A stretch of 64,000 bases of DNA from Marinococcus luteus (GCF_900106595.1 NZ_FNNC01000007.1:62001-126000); one strand, 5' to 3'; numbered from the stretch's first letter, positions 8,711 to 17,444 are shown. Numbers and translations are program-made. Notes: generated by a model from the letters alone, not told the origin.

Positions 8711-8736
8711 AATATTATGGCAAAACCCATAATATT
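8711..8736. promoter_or_regulatory. perfect inverted repeat between yumC and yumB
   Basis: AATATTATGG (8711-8720) and CCATAATATT (8727-8736) form a perfect 10-bp inverted repeat around a 6-bp spacer. It lies 190 bp upstream of both start codons in a 387-bp divergent intergenic region and has no T tract, so an operator is more likely than a terminator. Confidence 0.5.
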
Positions 8737-8834
8737 AAGTACGGGGTTTGTGTCTATTTTTTTACAAAAAGCAACGTATTAAAAGCAGAAAACGAAGCGG
8801 ACTTTTCTTTTTTATTAAAGAAAAGGCGGTTTGG

Positions 8835-8863
8835 TATAGTTGTGTACGTGAAATAAATCACAT
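8835..8863 (+). promoter_or_regulatory. yumB promoter with Rex-like operator
   Basis: An extended -10 element (TGgTATAGT, hexamer at 8835-8840) is followed at 8848-8861 by GTGAAATAAATCAC. That matches the core of the Rex (NADH/NAD+ sensing repressor) consensus TTGTGAAATAATTCACAA at all but one central base; the outer flanks match partly. The site covers the expected transcription start. The -35 is poor. Confidence 0.6.
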
Positions 8864-8909
8864 ACATGAGCTGCTTTTAACAAAAATCTAAAAGATGGAA
8901 GTGATTGAC

Positions 8910-10112
8910 ATGGCAGGAAAAACAAATATTGTTGTTTTAGGCGCTGGCTATGCTGGTCTCGTTTCCGCTTCAAAGCTCGCAAAAGAAGTAGGAACAGACA
9001 ATGCAAACATTACGCTGGTCAGCAAGCACGATTATCATTACCAGACAACCTGGCTGCATGAGCCGGCTGCAGGAACGCTTCACCATGACCGCACCCGCAT
9101 TAAAGTCAGTAAAATTCTTGATTTGAATAAAATTAACTTCGTGCAGGACGAAGCGACCAAAGTCGTTACAGAAGAAAAGAAAGTAACGCTTGCTTCCGGC
9201 GGCGAACTGCAGTACGACTATATTATCGTAGGCGTTGGGGCTATCTCTGAAACGTTCGGCATCGAAGGCGTTTATGAAAACTCCTATCACCGCTGGACCG
9301 TGGACGGTGCCCGCCAGATGAAAGACCGCATTGAATATATGTTTGCGCGCTATCACAGTGACGAAGCAAAAGAAGAAGACCTGACGTTCGTTGTAGCAGG
9401 CGCCGGCTTTACCGGTATGGAATTTATGGGCGAGCTGAGTGAACGCGTACCTAAGCTTTGCAAAGAGTACGATGTACCGCGCAATAAAGTGAAAATGTAC
9501 GTCATCGAAGCGATGCCGACAGCACTTCCAGGCTTCGATCCGGAGCTTGTGGAGTACGCAATGAATTTACTCGAAAACCGCGGGGTGGAATTCAAACTGG
9601 ATTCACCGATTAAAGCAGTGACGGAAAACAGTGTAGAGCTGAACACTGGTGAATCCGTAAAAACATCGACAGTCATCTGGGCAACTGGTGTCCGTGGCAA
9701 TCCGCTTATCGAAGAGTCCGGATTTGAAAACAACCGTGCCCGTGTGAAAGTTGATGACGATCTGCGTGCTCCCGGCCATGAACGCGAATTTATTATCGGT
9801 GACTGTTCCTTGATCATCAATACAGAAATCGACCGTCCGTTCCCGCCGACAGCTCAAATCGCTCTCCAACAGGGCGAAACAGCTGCCGATAACATCAAAG
9901 CATTGATGGAAGGACGTCCAACAGAAGCATTTGTAGCTGATATTAAAGGTACAGTGGCTTCTCTTGGTGGAAAAGAAGCGATTGGCGTTGTAGGTTCGAA
10001 AAAGCTTTACGGCCGTCCCGCCTACTTTATGAAAAAAGTGATCGAAAATCGTGCATTATGGGTTCTCGGCGGCTTTGGCTTCCTGCTTCGCAAAGGACAA
10101 AGCCCGTTCTAA
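8910..10112 (+). CDS. yumB: type II NADH dehydrogenase (YumB-like)
   Basis: This is a second NDH-2: a 400-residue membrane-associated flavoenzyme oxidising NADH and reducing menaquinone. Motifs: FAD-binding VVLGAGYAGL at the N-terminus, NAD-binding VVAGAGFTGMEFMGEL near residue 155, EFIIGDCSL near 300 and FPPTAQIALQQG, typical of bacterial NDH-2. The start at 8910 is preferred over 8895 because GGAAGTGA lies 6-8 nt before it. It is probably monocistronic, and likely controlled by the cell's NADH/NAD+ ratio through the upstream Rex-like site. Confidence 0.9.
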   Translation: MAGKTNIVVLGAGYAGLVSASKLAKEVGTDNANITLVSKHDYHYQTTWLHEPAAGTLHHDRTRIKVSKILDLNKINFVQDEATKVVTEEKKVTLASGGELQYDYIIVGVGAISETFGIEGVYENSYHRWTVDGARQMKDRIEYMFARYHSDEAKEEDLTFVVAGAGFTGMEFMGELSERVPKLCKEYDVPRNKVKMYVIEAMPTALPGFDPELVEYAMNLLENRGVEFKLDSPIKAVTENSVELNTGESVKTSTVIWATGVRGNPLIEESGFENNRARVKVDDDLRAPGHEREFIIGDCSLIINTEIDRPFPPTAQIALQQGETAADNIKALMEGRPTEAFVADIKGTVASLGGKEAIGVVGSKKLYGRPAYFMKKVIENRALWVLGGFGFLLRKGQSPF

Positions 10113-10136
10113 AATGAATAAAGGATAAACACAGCA

Positions 10137-10170
10137 GAAGCCCCCGGCATAGTTTGCCGGGGGCTTCTTT
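10137..10170 (+). terminator. intrinsic terminator after yumB
   Basis: GAAGCCCCCGGCA pairs with TGCCGGGGGCTTC, followed by TTTCG. Confidence 0.85.
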
Positions 10171-10201
10171 CGTATGAGGAAGTATACAAACTAAGAGCTG
10201 G

Positions 10202-10681
10202 TTACACAATGAAAATAGCATGAGCAGCGAACGTTATACCCACACCGAAGATAGCGCCGAAAATAACTTCAATCGGCTGGTGGCCGAGCAGTTCTTTGAG
10301 TTCCTGACGTTTTTCAGGCTCGCGTTTTTGCTGCCAGGACCGGGCTTCGGTCACGAGGCGGTTAAAGTCGTTAACCAGCTGATTCAATACGGTGGCATGA
10401 TAGCCCGCGTGCCTCCGGACGCCGGTAGCATCAAACATTACAATAACGCCGAAAACGATGCAGATGGCAAAAAGATTCGAATCAAAGCCCTGCTCAATAC
10501 CAATAGCTGTAGAAAGAGATGTGACAGCTGCGGAGTGGGAGCTTGGCATGCCGCCGGTACTTGTGATGAGTGAAGCATCCCAGGTTTTGGCAGCAATGAA
10601 ACCAAGAGGTATTTTAATCGCCTGTGCTAATAAGATAGAAGATAATGCCACTAAGAGTGGGAAGTTCTGCAGTAATTCCAT
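10202..10681 (-). CDS. yuiD: divergent PAP2 membrane protein (YuiD, DUF212)
   Basis: The 159-residue protein has about four hydrophobic segments and the family signatures GGMPSSHSA (about residues 43-51), FDATGVRRHAG (83-93) and ELLGHQPIEVIFGA. These resemble the acid-phosphatase active-site motifs of PAP2 phosphatases, but the activity of this family is not established. GGACGTTCGTGA precedes the ATG. Stop-codon side faces the yumB terminator. No partner gene is apparent. Confidence 0.9.
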   Translation of the reverse strand: MELLQNFPLLVALSSILLAQAIKIPLGFIAAKTWDASLITSTGGMPSSHSAAVTSLSTAIGIEQGFDSNLFAICIVFGVIVMFDATGVRRHAGYHATVLNQLVNDFNRLVTEARSWQQKREPEKRQELKELLGHQPIEVIFGAIFGVGITFAAHAIFIV

Positions 10682-10974
10682 TCACGAACGTCCTTTCTGA
10701 ATTTTGGCAGTTAGTAAGGATAAGGAACAGCCCACATTATGATAAATATAAGTACAGGCAACAATATTTTATCACATGGTATCAGGTTCGTCGTGACGTA
10801 GCTTGAAGAAAGCAGGAAAGAAATAGATAAGGAATGCTTTCCTTAAAATCGGGTTCCAATCTGAAAAAATGCCTTCTCGGTAGATTTTAGGGCTAAAGAA
10901 GCTGTCAGGACGAATTACTAAGGATTAGGTGCTAGTATATATAAGAAAATAAAGATAGAATATACCTAAACTGT

Positions 10975-11005
10975 TTGCAAGAAAAGTATATGTTAAGTAT
11001 ACTTA
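10975..11005 (+). promoter_or_regulatory. promoter of TRAP operon with palindromic operator
   Basis: TTGCAA (10975-10980), 17-bp spacer, TATACT (10998-11003). The -10 box sits inside a perfect 12-bp palindrome TAAGTATACTTA (10994-11005), so a repressor there would block RNA polymerase. About 120 bp of leader follow. The rest of the 451-bp gap (10682-11132) shows nothing else clear. Confidence 0.55.
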
Positions 11006-11132
11006 CATTAACTTATTATAAGAAAGTTTCATTCATACATAAAATAACGCAGAACACATGTCTGCACCTGAACCAAATCATAGCAAATATTTTTTTAATA
11101 TTGAAAAAAATGCAGAAATGGGTGTTTGAAAA

Positions 11133-11675
11133 TTGAAAATATTAAAGTGGCTTGACTTAGGTCTCAAACGCACTGAAGAGGCGGTTCTGTCGCTTGCGAT
11201 CATTACAATAACGGTCATGGTGGCAGGCAACACTATCAGCAGGAACCTGGGTCTTGGCGGGTGGGCGTTCGCAGAAGAAATCAGCCAGATTGCGATTTAC
11301 ATGGCGACATTTCTCGGGCTCGGCTATGTCGCCAGGCAGGGCCGGCATATCAGCATGACGGCATTGTTTGACAATGTACCGTATAAATTCCGGAAAACGC
11401 TGGCGCTCATTATTCCGTTCGTTACAGCTTTTGTTCTGTTTACTCTGGCGTATTATTCCTATGACTACGTGCTCTCCTCGCAAAACAGGGTCACCGACTA
11501 TCTCCGGATTTCCTACGTATGGATGGTAGTGTGGGCACCCATTGGCTTTTTGCTCGGTGGCATTCAGTTTTTACGAAACTTCTGGGTGAACGTGAAAAAT
11601 AAAGATGTATATATCGCAGCGGAACGAAAAGACTACGATACAGAGCAGGATGCAAAAGAATCCAACCAACTATAA
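11133..11675 (+). CDS. TRAP transporter small permease (DctQ)
   Basis: The 180-residue protein has four predicted membrane helices (roughly residues 17-37, 48-65, 88-108 and 128-148) and the DctQ-type AGNTISRNL and FAEEISQIAIYMATFLGLGYV segments. With DctM and DctP it forms a periplasm-binding-protein-dependent, Na+-driven secondary importer for organic acids or similar solutes. The start is TTG at 11133 with a modest GGGTG ribosome site; no better codon is in frame. First gene of a three-gene operon. Confidence 0.85.
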   Translation: MKILKWLDLGLKRTEEAVLSLAIITITVMVAGNTISRNLGLGGWAFAEEISQIAIYMATFLGLGYVARQGRHISMTALFDNVPYKFRKTLALIIPFVTAFVLFTLAYYSYDYVLSSQNRVTDYLRISYVWMVVWAPIGFLLGGIQFLRNFWVNVKNKDVYIAAERKDYDTEQDAKESNQL

Positions 11676-11702
11676 AATTTCGGAGAATGAGAGGAACCAA
11701 TT

Positions 11703-12977
11703 ATGCTTTTTACATTACTTGCGATAATGGTCATCTTTTTAGCACTCGGTTTCCCCATGATGGTTCCATTAATTTTGGCTCCGCTGGTGATAGTGCTGTT
11801 TTTCTTTGATGCCGTTGATCCATTCATCATGCTGCAGCAGATGCTTGAAGGGATATCAAGCTACGTGCTTTTGGCGGTCCCCATGTTTATCTTTGCAGCA
11901 GACATTATGTCACAGGGCCACACATCAAAGCGGCTGCTTGATTTTATTGGCGCTTTTGTCGGCCATCTCCGCGGCGGTTATGCAATTACCACAGCTGCCG
12001 CCTGCACCATCTTCGGTTCGATTTCCGGATCTACCCAGGCTACAGTGGTAGCGATCGGCGGACCGATGAGACAGAGGCTGTTAAAGGTAGGGTACAAAGA
12101 TTCCACGGCGATTGCTTTTATCATTAACGCAAGCGACGTCGCACTCTTAATACCACCGAGTATAGGAATGATCATGTATTCCTTAATTTCCGGTACGTCC
12201 CTTGGGGATATGTTTATTGCGGGTATCGGCCCGGGGCTTCTCGTATTTGTCTTTTTTACTCTTTATGCCTACATACACGCAAAAATTTACAGCATCCCGC
12301 TCGCAGCTAAAATTCCCTGGAAAGAGCGCGGGAAAATGACCTTTGATGCAATCTTTCCTCTATTATTTCCAGTCATTATTATCGGGGGAATTTACTCCGG
12401 CCTTTTCACTCCAACAGAAGCAGCGGCAATGGCTGTTGTGTACGCCTTTGTATTGGAGGTTATTGTCTACCGTACAGTTAAGCTGAAGCAGATGTTCAGC
12501 ATTGCTTTATCTTCAGGGCTCGTAACGTCGGCCGTTTTTATGCTTGTAGCCGGCGGTCAGGTATTTGCATGGGTCATTCAGTTTGCCCGTATTCCGCAAA
12601 TGATTACAGACACCTTTCTTGGAGGGGACCCGGGGCCGATTTATGTTTTGATTATTGTATCCATTTTCTTCTTTATCGGCTGTATGTTTGTGGACCCGAT
12701 TGTAGTTATTCTCATTTTGACTCCAATTTTCTATCCGGCAGCGATTCAGGCAGGGGTGGACCCGGTTCATTTAGGGGTGGTTATTACCTTCCAGGCAGCG
12801 CTTGGCTCCGCCACTCCACCGTTCGGGGTGGATATATTCACCGCGAGCGCAGTTTTTAATCGATCGTACCTTGATACGATCCGCGGAACGCCTCCGTTTA
12901 TTGTAATGATGCTCGTTATTGCAGTTCTGCTTATTTCGTTTGAGCCTATTTCAACGTTTTTACTTCCTGATAATTAA
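11703..12977 (+). CDS. TRAP transporter large permease (DctM)
   Basis: The 424-residue protein is the translocating subunit with about 11-12 membrane helices. Family features: the N-terminal LGFPMMVPLILAPL, GSISGSTQATVVAIG, the ASDVALLIPPSIGMIMYSLISG segment and GLFTPTEAAAMAVVYAF. GAGAGGAACCAATT precedes the ATG, 27 bp after dctQ. It works with the upstream small permease and the downstream binding lipoprotein. Specificity cannot be read from this subunit. Confidence 0.93.
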   Translation: MLFTLLAIMVIFLALGFPMMVPLILAPLVIVLFFFDAVDPFIMLQQMLEGISSYVLLAVPMFIFAADIMSQGHTSKRLLDFIGAFVGHLRGGYAITTAAACTIFGSISGSTQATVVAIGGPMRQRLLKVGYKDSTAIAFIINASDVALLIPPSIGMIMYSLISGTSLGDMFIAGIGPGLLVFVFFTLYAYIHAKIYSIPLAAKIPWKERGKMTFDAIFPLLFPVIIIGGIYSGLFTPTEAAAMAVVYAFVLEVIVYRTVKLKQMFSIALSSGLVTSAVFMLVAGGQVFAWVIQFARIPQMITDTFLGGDPGPIYVLIIVSIFFFIGCMFVDPIVVILILTPIFYPAAIQAGVDPVHLGVVITFQAALGSATPPFGVDIFTASAVFNRSYLDTIRGTPPFIVMMLVIAVLLISFEPISTFLLPDN

Positions 12978-13066
12978 CAGGAGGCTGGATGAGGAAGGGG
13001 GATGCGAATGGCCTCCTCTCTGACAGCCGGATCATTCGTGTTATTACTTATAAGGGGGAATTATAC

Positions 13067-14143
13067 ATGAAAAAGAAAAAGCTTGGTTTGTTGACAGGAA
13101 CGACCCTCTCTGCGGCAGCAGTGCTCGCAGCCTGCGGCGGTGGCGGTGGCGGCGATGAAAGCGGCGGGGGCGGCGACGGTGAAGAGACATACGAATGGAC
13201 CTTTGTGACAGAGGAAAATGAAGGCCAGGTGCAGTATGAATATGCGCAGGAATTTGCGAGCCGGATGGACGAAAAGACAGACGGTCAGGTGACGATCGAG
13301 CCGGTGGAGTTCGGTGGACTCGGCAGTGAAGTGGACCAGGTGGAGCAGCTCCAGCAGGGGGCGGTTGAAATGGCTGTGGTCTCCCCGGGCTTCACGGGAA
13401 CAATGGTAGAGGAAGGCCAGGTTTTCTCTCTGCAGTTTCTGCTCCCAAATGATCAGGAAGATGTGCAGCAGGTATTGAATGAAAGTGAAGCGTTAAACGA
13501 TACATTAGCTGCTAATTATGAAGAAAATGATATTATGCCGCTTTCCTTCTGGAGCGAAGGAGCAATGCAGTGGACTGGTAACAAAGCTATTGAGTCCCCG
13601 GATGATTTCAATGGGTTTCAAATGAGAACCCAGAACTCACCGCTTCTTCAGCAGACGTACCGTGAATACGGTGCAGATCCCCAGGTTCTGAGCGCCGGTG
13701 AGCTTTACACCTCTCTTGATAATGGTACAGTGGACGGCCAGGAGAACCCATTGTTCTTTATCGAAGCTTCATCTTATGACGAAGTACAGAGTCACTTGAT
13801 GATTTCTAACCAAAACTCATACGTAGCGATGACGACAGTGAATCCGCAGTTCTATAATGAGCTTCCGGACGATCTGAAAGAAACATTTGACGAGACTGTA
13901 ACGGAAATGCAGGACTGGGTATACGATGAGCAGGTCGAGCAGAACGAACAGGCCCGCGAGACGATGACCAGTGAATCCGATATTGAACAGGTGGAATTGA
14001 GTGAAGACCAGCGCGCTGAGTTCCGGGAAGTAACCCTTCCAATGCGTGATTACTACGTCGAGGAAGTCGGCGGTGACGCAGAAGAAATTCTGACGACGCT
14101 TGAAGGCGAAATTGAAGAGATCACCGGTGAATCAGTCGAATAG
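13067..14143 (+). CDS. TRAP transporter solute-binding lipoprotein (DctP)
   Basis: The 358-residue protein starts with a lipoprotein signal (MKKKKLGLLTG, lipobox LAAC at about residue 23) and a Gly-rich acidic linker. The DctP fold follows; FQMRTQNSPL near residue 185 carries the conserved Arg that usually salt-bridges a substrate carboxylate, and SLDNGTVDGQENP follows. ATG at 13067 is chosen because AAGGGGGAATT lies 5-6 nt upstream; the frame is open further up but without a ribosome site. The ligand is unknown: dicarboxylates, keto acids and ectoines are all possible, and an ectoine hydroxylase gene occurs at 47 kb. Confidence 0.9.
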   Translation: MKKKKLGLLTGTTLSAAAVLAACGGGGGGDESGGGGDGEETYEWTFVTEENEGQVQYEYAQEFASRMDEKTDGQVTIEPVEFGGLGSEVDQVEQLQQGAVEMAVVSPGFTGTMVEEGQVFSLQFLLPNDQEDVQQVLNESEALNDTLAANYEENDIMPLSFWSEGAMQWTGNKAIESPDDFNGFQMRTQNSPLLQQTYREYGADPQVLSAGELYTSLDNGTVDGQENPLFFIEASSYDEVQSHLMISNQNSYVAMTTVNPQFYNELPDDLKETFDETVTEMQDWVYDEQVEQNEQARETMTSESDIEQVELSEDQRAEFREVTLPMRDYYVEEVGGDAEEILTTLEGEIEEITGESVE

Positions 14144-14156
14144 CAAGTTTTTACAG

Positions 14157-14186
14157 CCCCGGCCAAAAGATGCCGGGGTTTTTTTG
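14157..14186 (+). terminator. intrinsic terminator of TRAP operon
   Basis: CCCCGGC pairs with GCCGGGG (14172-14178), followed by seven T. Confidence 0.88.
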
Positions 14187-14202
14187 GCCGTAATTGTTTA
14201 AT

Positions 14203-14231
14203 TTGGAATTACGCGCGGGAAACGATACAAT
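14203..14231 (+). promoter_or_regulatory. sigma-A promoter of luxS
   Basis: TTGGAA (14203-14208), 17-bp spacer, TACAAT (14226-14231). Confidence 0.65.
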
Positions 14232-14268
14232 AGGCAGAAGAAAATAATAAAGGAGTGAACGTAACGAT

Positions 14269-14745
14269 ATGGCAAAAGTAGAAAGCTTTGAACTCGATCA
14301 TACGAAAGTAGTTGCTCCGTACGTCCGCCAGGCAGGCGTGCAGAAGGTGGGAAGCGACGGTATCGTCACTAAATTCGATATTCGTTTCTGCCAGCCGAAT
14401 AAGGATAACCTCGAGCCGCCGACGATTCATACGATGGAGCATTTGCTTGCATTAAATATTCGTGAATATGCTGAAGACTATGACCATTTTGAAGTCATTG
14501 ATCTTTCGCCGATGGGCTGTCAGACAGGCTTTTATCTGATTATGAACGGGGAGCCGGCGGTAAGTGAGATCATCGATATTCTTGAGAAAACGATGAAAGA
14601 CGGCGTAGAAGTTACCGAAGTGCCTGCAGCAACCGAACTGCAGTGCGGCCAGGCGAAGCTTCATGATCTTGAAGGTGCCAGGCAGGTATTCCGCAACTGG
14701 CTCAACCAGGACAAAGCTTCACTCGAGCGCGTATTTGAAGCATAA
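14269..14745 (+). CDS. luxS: S-ribosylhomocysteine lyase
   Basis: LuxS splits S-ribosylhomocysteine into homocysteine and DPD, the autoinducer-2 precursor, as part of the activated-methyl cycle. The 158-residue protein keeps all metal and catalytic residues: His54 and His58 with Glu57 in IHTMEH, Cys84 in SPMGCQTGF and Cys126 in [22 protein letters not shown] precedes the ATG. Its own promoter and terminator make it monocistronic. It connects biochemically to metK at 35 kb. Confidence 0.97.
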   Translation: MAKVESFELDHTKVVAPYVRQAGVQKVGSDGIVTKFDIRFCQPNKDNLEPPTIHTMEHLLALNIREYAEDYDHFEVIDLSPMGCQTGFYLIMNGEPAVSEIIDILEKTMKDGVEVTEVPAATELQCGQAKLHDLEGARQVFRNWLNQDKASLERVFEA

Positions 14746-14750
14746 TTATT

Positions 14751-14786
14751 AAGCATCCTTCCGGCTGTTCCGGGAGGATGCTTTTA
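14751..14786 (+). terminator. intrinsic terminator after luxS
   Basis: AAGCATCCTTCCGG pairs with CCGGGAGGATGCTT (two mismatches), followed by T-rich DNA. Confidence 0.8.
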
Positions 14787-14816
14787 TTAGTTTTCAGTGT
14801 GTTATAAATGTCAGTA

Positions 14817-14851
14817 TGTAAAAAAAAGCTTCCGGCTGCCCGGAAGCTTTT
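14817..14851 (-). terminator. intrinsic terminator of the isochorismatase-like gene
   Basis: A perfect AAAAGCTTCCGG/CCGGAAGCTTTT stem, with a long A tract at 14820 that reads as T on the minus strand. Confidence 0.8.
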
Positions 14852-14857
14852 ACGTAT

Positions 14858-15481
14858 TTATGAAGAATGGGAAGGCTGTGGAAGCTCCTGGGCTTCCTGC
14901 ATGATTTTCTCGAGATCGTATTCTGTACTGTCTCTAGTATCGGCACCAAGTACCTTATTCATCAAATTAATTGCTTCTTCGTTGGCCTGCATACTGTTCG
15001 ATGCGGTGCAGTCCTGCGGGACCATTAATTTATATCCGCGCATATAAGCATCATTTACTGTAAAGTGAACGCACATGTTCCCGGCGACGCCGGCGAATAT
15101 AATTGTCGTGACCCCCAGGTAGTTCAGCAGGATCTCCAACGGAGTAGCAAAAAAACCGGAAAACTGAGGTTTGAGTATATAATAGTCATCGTCATCGGGA
15201 AGGATTTTCTCTACTATCGGTTTGCCTGGTACCCCGTCACGTCTGCAGTATTCTACGAGATCAGGGAAATTACTCTGCCAGCGTCCGTAATTATCGTTTA
15301 CGTAAATAACAGGTATATCTTTTTCTTTCGCCTGTTTTTTCAGATTTTTAACATTTTCAGCTGCATCAAGAGCATGAGGGAGTAAATCGTCACTGTCCGG
15401 AAAATCTAAATCATTGATCATATCTAGAACTACAAAAGCCACACTGGACTGTTGATTTACATGGGGTTTTTCTGTTGCCAT
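14858..15481 (-). CDS. isochorismatase-like cysteine hydrolase
   Basis: The 207-residue cytosolic protein has the layout of cysteine hydrolases of the isochorismatase/nicotinamidase group: Asp in VVLDMINDL near residue 20, Lys in YILKPQFSGFF near 103 and the nucleophilic Cys in GVAGNMCVHFTVNDAY near 136. Substrate cannot be decided; the GNMCV form is common in general amidohydrolase members rather than nicotinamidases. ATGGAGGCGATAAG precedes the start. Single gene, divergent from the Lrp-type regulator with a 227-bp shared intergenic region. Confidence 0.85.
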   Translation of the reverse strand: MATEKPHVNQQSSVAFVVLDMINDLDFPDSDDLLPHALDAAENVKNLKKQAKEKDIPVIYVNDNYGRWQSNFPDLVEYCRRDGVPGKPIVEKILPDDDDYYILKPQFSGFFATPLEILLNYLGVTTIIFAGVAGNMCVHFTVNDAYMRGYKLMVPQDCTASNSMQANEEAINLMNKVLGADTRDSTEYDLEKIMQEAQELPQPSHSS

Positions 15482-15651
15482 CTTATCGCCTCCATTTTTA
15501 CTGTTTCCTTTTTTGAATAAATTTTAAAAGGGTTTTTTGTAATCGGCAGCGAATCGATTTGAAAATTTTCGCGGAAAGCTTGATAATGTTTTATATACCA
15601 TCCAAAAAATATTGTAAAAAAGAGGGACATGTCGTTTGGTGTCCTCTCTTA

Positions 15652-15667
15652 GTGTACAATAGTACAC
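15652..15667. promoter_or_regulatory. palindromic operator upstream of yugG
   Basis: GTGTAC-AATA-GTACAC is a perfect inverted repeat that includes a possible -10 (TACAAT). Lrp/AsnC proteins commonly control their own promoters, so YugG autoregulation is a reasonable inference. A looser AGAGG.../...CCTCT hairpin lies just upstream at 15621-15648. Confidence 0.5.
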
Positions 15668-15708
15668 AGGAGATGTAATTTTGAAGAGAGAGAAAGGGGC
15701 TGCCATTC

Positions 15709-16203
15709 TTGAACGAAAAAGAGTTGGAGATTCTGCACTTATTGGAGCAGAACGCCAGAATGGATATTAAAACAATTGCCAAGCTAATAGATCAAACAGA
15801 AGAAGAAGTGGAAATGATGCTGAAAAAACTAGAGGAAAACAAAGTGATCGTCACATACGCTACTGTTGTGGACTGGAGCAAAGTCAACAACCATGACGGT
15901 GTGACGGCAATGATTGATGTAAAAGTCACTCCGCAGCGGGGAGTCGGGTTTGATGAAGTAGCGGAACGAATTCATCGTTTCCCGGAAGTCAAAGCTCTGT
16001 ATTTGGTGTCTGGGACGTATGATCTTCAGGTGGTCATCGAAGGAAAAACGATGTCTGAAATCGCTTCGTTTGTTTCCGGGAAGCTGTCGGCGCTTGATTC
16101 GGTTATCTCCACGACGACGCATTTCCGCCTGAAAACGTACAAACACGACGGAGTAGTGTTCGGCGATGACGATGAAGATCACAGAATGATGGTCTCGCCA
16201 TGA
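15709..16203 (+). CDS. yugG: Lrp/AsnC family regulator (YugG-like)
   Basis: The 164-residue protein has an N-terminal helix-turn-helix (NEKELEILHLLEQNARMDIK, then a recognition helix to about residue 45) and a C-terminal RAM ligand domain (VTAMIDVKV to about residue 145, with VKALYLVSGTYDL). Such proteins form octamers and sense amino acids. The start is TTG at 15709 with AAAGGGG 10 nt upstream. The stop overlaps the aminotransferase start as ATGA, so regulator and enzyme are coupled; the regulator probably responds to an amino acid linked to that enzyme. Confidence 0.9.
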   Translation: MNEKELEILHLLEQNARMDIKTIAKLIDQTEEEVEMMLKKLEENKVIVTYATVVDWSKVNNHDGVTAMIDVKVTPQRGVGFDEVAERIHRFPEVKALYLVSGTYDLQVVIEGKTMSEIASFVSGKLSALDSVISTTTHFRLKTYKHDGVVFGDDDEDHRMMVSP

Positions 16204-17378
16204 ATACTTCCTCCACGCAGCAGCACAGACTGTCAGAAACGGTGCAGCAGTTAAAGCCTTCAGGCATACGCCGGTTTTTTGATTTAGCTTCTACGATGGA
16301 TAACGTCATTTCCCTAGGGGTGGGGGAACCGGATTTTGTTACACCGTGGAACGTGCGGGAAGCGAGCATTGTATCGATGGAGAGAGGATTTACCTCCTAT
16401 ACGGCGAATGCCGGCTTGATTGAGCTTCGAAGAGCCGTTTCATATTATCTGGAGAACTCTTTTGGCGTCTCGTATCATCCGGAATCGGATATTGTGATTA
16501 CGGTGGGAGCAAGTGAAGGCATTGATGCAGCTTTTCGGGCGATTATTAATCCGGGGGATGAAGTGATTGTCGCAGAGCCCTGCTTTGTCTCCTACGCACC
16601 GATTATTACTATGGCCGGGGGAGTGCCGGTACCGCTTGAAACGACAAAAAAACACGACTTTAAAATCAATGCAGGAGACCTTGAAGGCCTTATCACTTCA
16701 AAAACGAAGGCGGTGCTTCTTTCATACCCGAACAACCCGACCGGAGCCCACATGTCAAAAGAGGAGCTCGAGCCGGTCGTAAAGGTAATTAAGGACTATG
16801 ACCTGCTGGCTGTATCGGATGAAATTTACGCCGAACTCAGCTACGATTATGAGCATGCAAGCCTTCCGGCGTTTCCGGGGATGCTCGAGCGCACAATTTT
16901 GATCTCCGGCTTTTCAAAAGCCTTTGCGATGACAGGCTGGAGGGTAGGATACGTGTGCGGTCCGAAAGATATTATGGCTGCAGTACTCAAAATTCACCAG
17001 TATACGATGATGTGTGCGTCCACCTCCGCCCAGTTCGGAGCACTTGAAGCATTGAAAAACGGACGTGCGGATGTGGAGAAAATGGTAGCAAGCTACCGGC
17101 AGCGTCGCAATTATTTAGTGAAGACGTTTGCGGAGATGGGACTCGAATGCCACACGCCGCTCGGCGCTTTTTATGCGTTTCCTTCGATTGAAAAGCTCGG
17201 CATGGATGCCGAGACATTTGCCGAGACGTTTCTGACAGAGGAGCAGGTGGCTGTCGTGCCGGGGACAGTCTTTGGTTCAGGAGGAGAAGGACACGTCCGC
17301 TGCTCGTATGCTACTTCGCTGGAGTCGCTTGTAGAGGCAATGGAGCGGTTCAAACGCTTCATGGACCGTCACCGATAA
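16200..17378 (+). CDS. yugH: class I aminotransferase (YugH/PatA-like)
   Basis: The 392-residue PLP enzyme transfers amino groups between amino and keto acids in the cytosol. Visible: SLGVGEPDFVTP near residue 40, YTANAGLIELR, SYPNNPTGAHMS (substrate/PLP region), SDEIYAEL with the PLP-contacting Asp, SGFSKAFAMTGWRVGY with the Schiff-base Lys near 236, and Arg in HVRCSYA near the C-terminus. It overlaps yugG by 4 nt. Aromatic or aspartate-type specificity is possible but cannot be fixed by eye. Confidence 0.92.
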   Translation: MNTSSTQQHRLSETVQQLKPSGIRRFFDLASTMDNVISLGVGEPDFVTPWNVREASIVSMERGFTSYTANAGLIELRRAVSYYLENSFGVSYHPESDIVITVGASEGIDAAFRAIINPGDEVIVAEPCFVSYAPIITMAGGVPVPLETTKKHDFKINAGDLEGLITSKTKAVLLSYPNNPTGAHMSKEELEPVVKVIKDYDLLAVSDEIYAELSYDYEHASLPAFPGMLERTILISGFSKAFAMTGWRVGYVCGPKDIMAAVLKIHQYTMMCASTSAQFGALEALKNGRADVEKMVASYRQRRNYLVKTFAEMGLECHTPLGAFYAFPSIEKLGMDAETFAETFLTEEQVAVVPGTVFGSGGEGHVRCSYATSLESLVEAMERFKRFMDRHR

Positions 17379-17388
17379 AATAGCACGG

Positions 17389-17416
17389 ACCGGCAGGTTT
17401 TCTCTGCCGGTTTTTT
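17389..17416 (+). terminator. intrinsic terminator of yugGH
   Basis: ACCGGCAG pairs with CTGCCGGT, followed by six T in all. Confidence 0.87.
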
Positions 17417-17444
17417 CATGTAAGGTTACATTGTACTGACTTCA

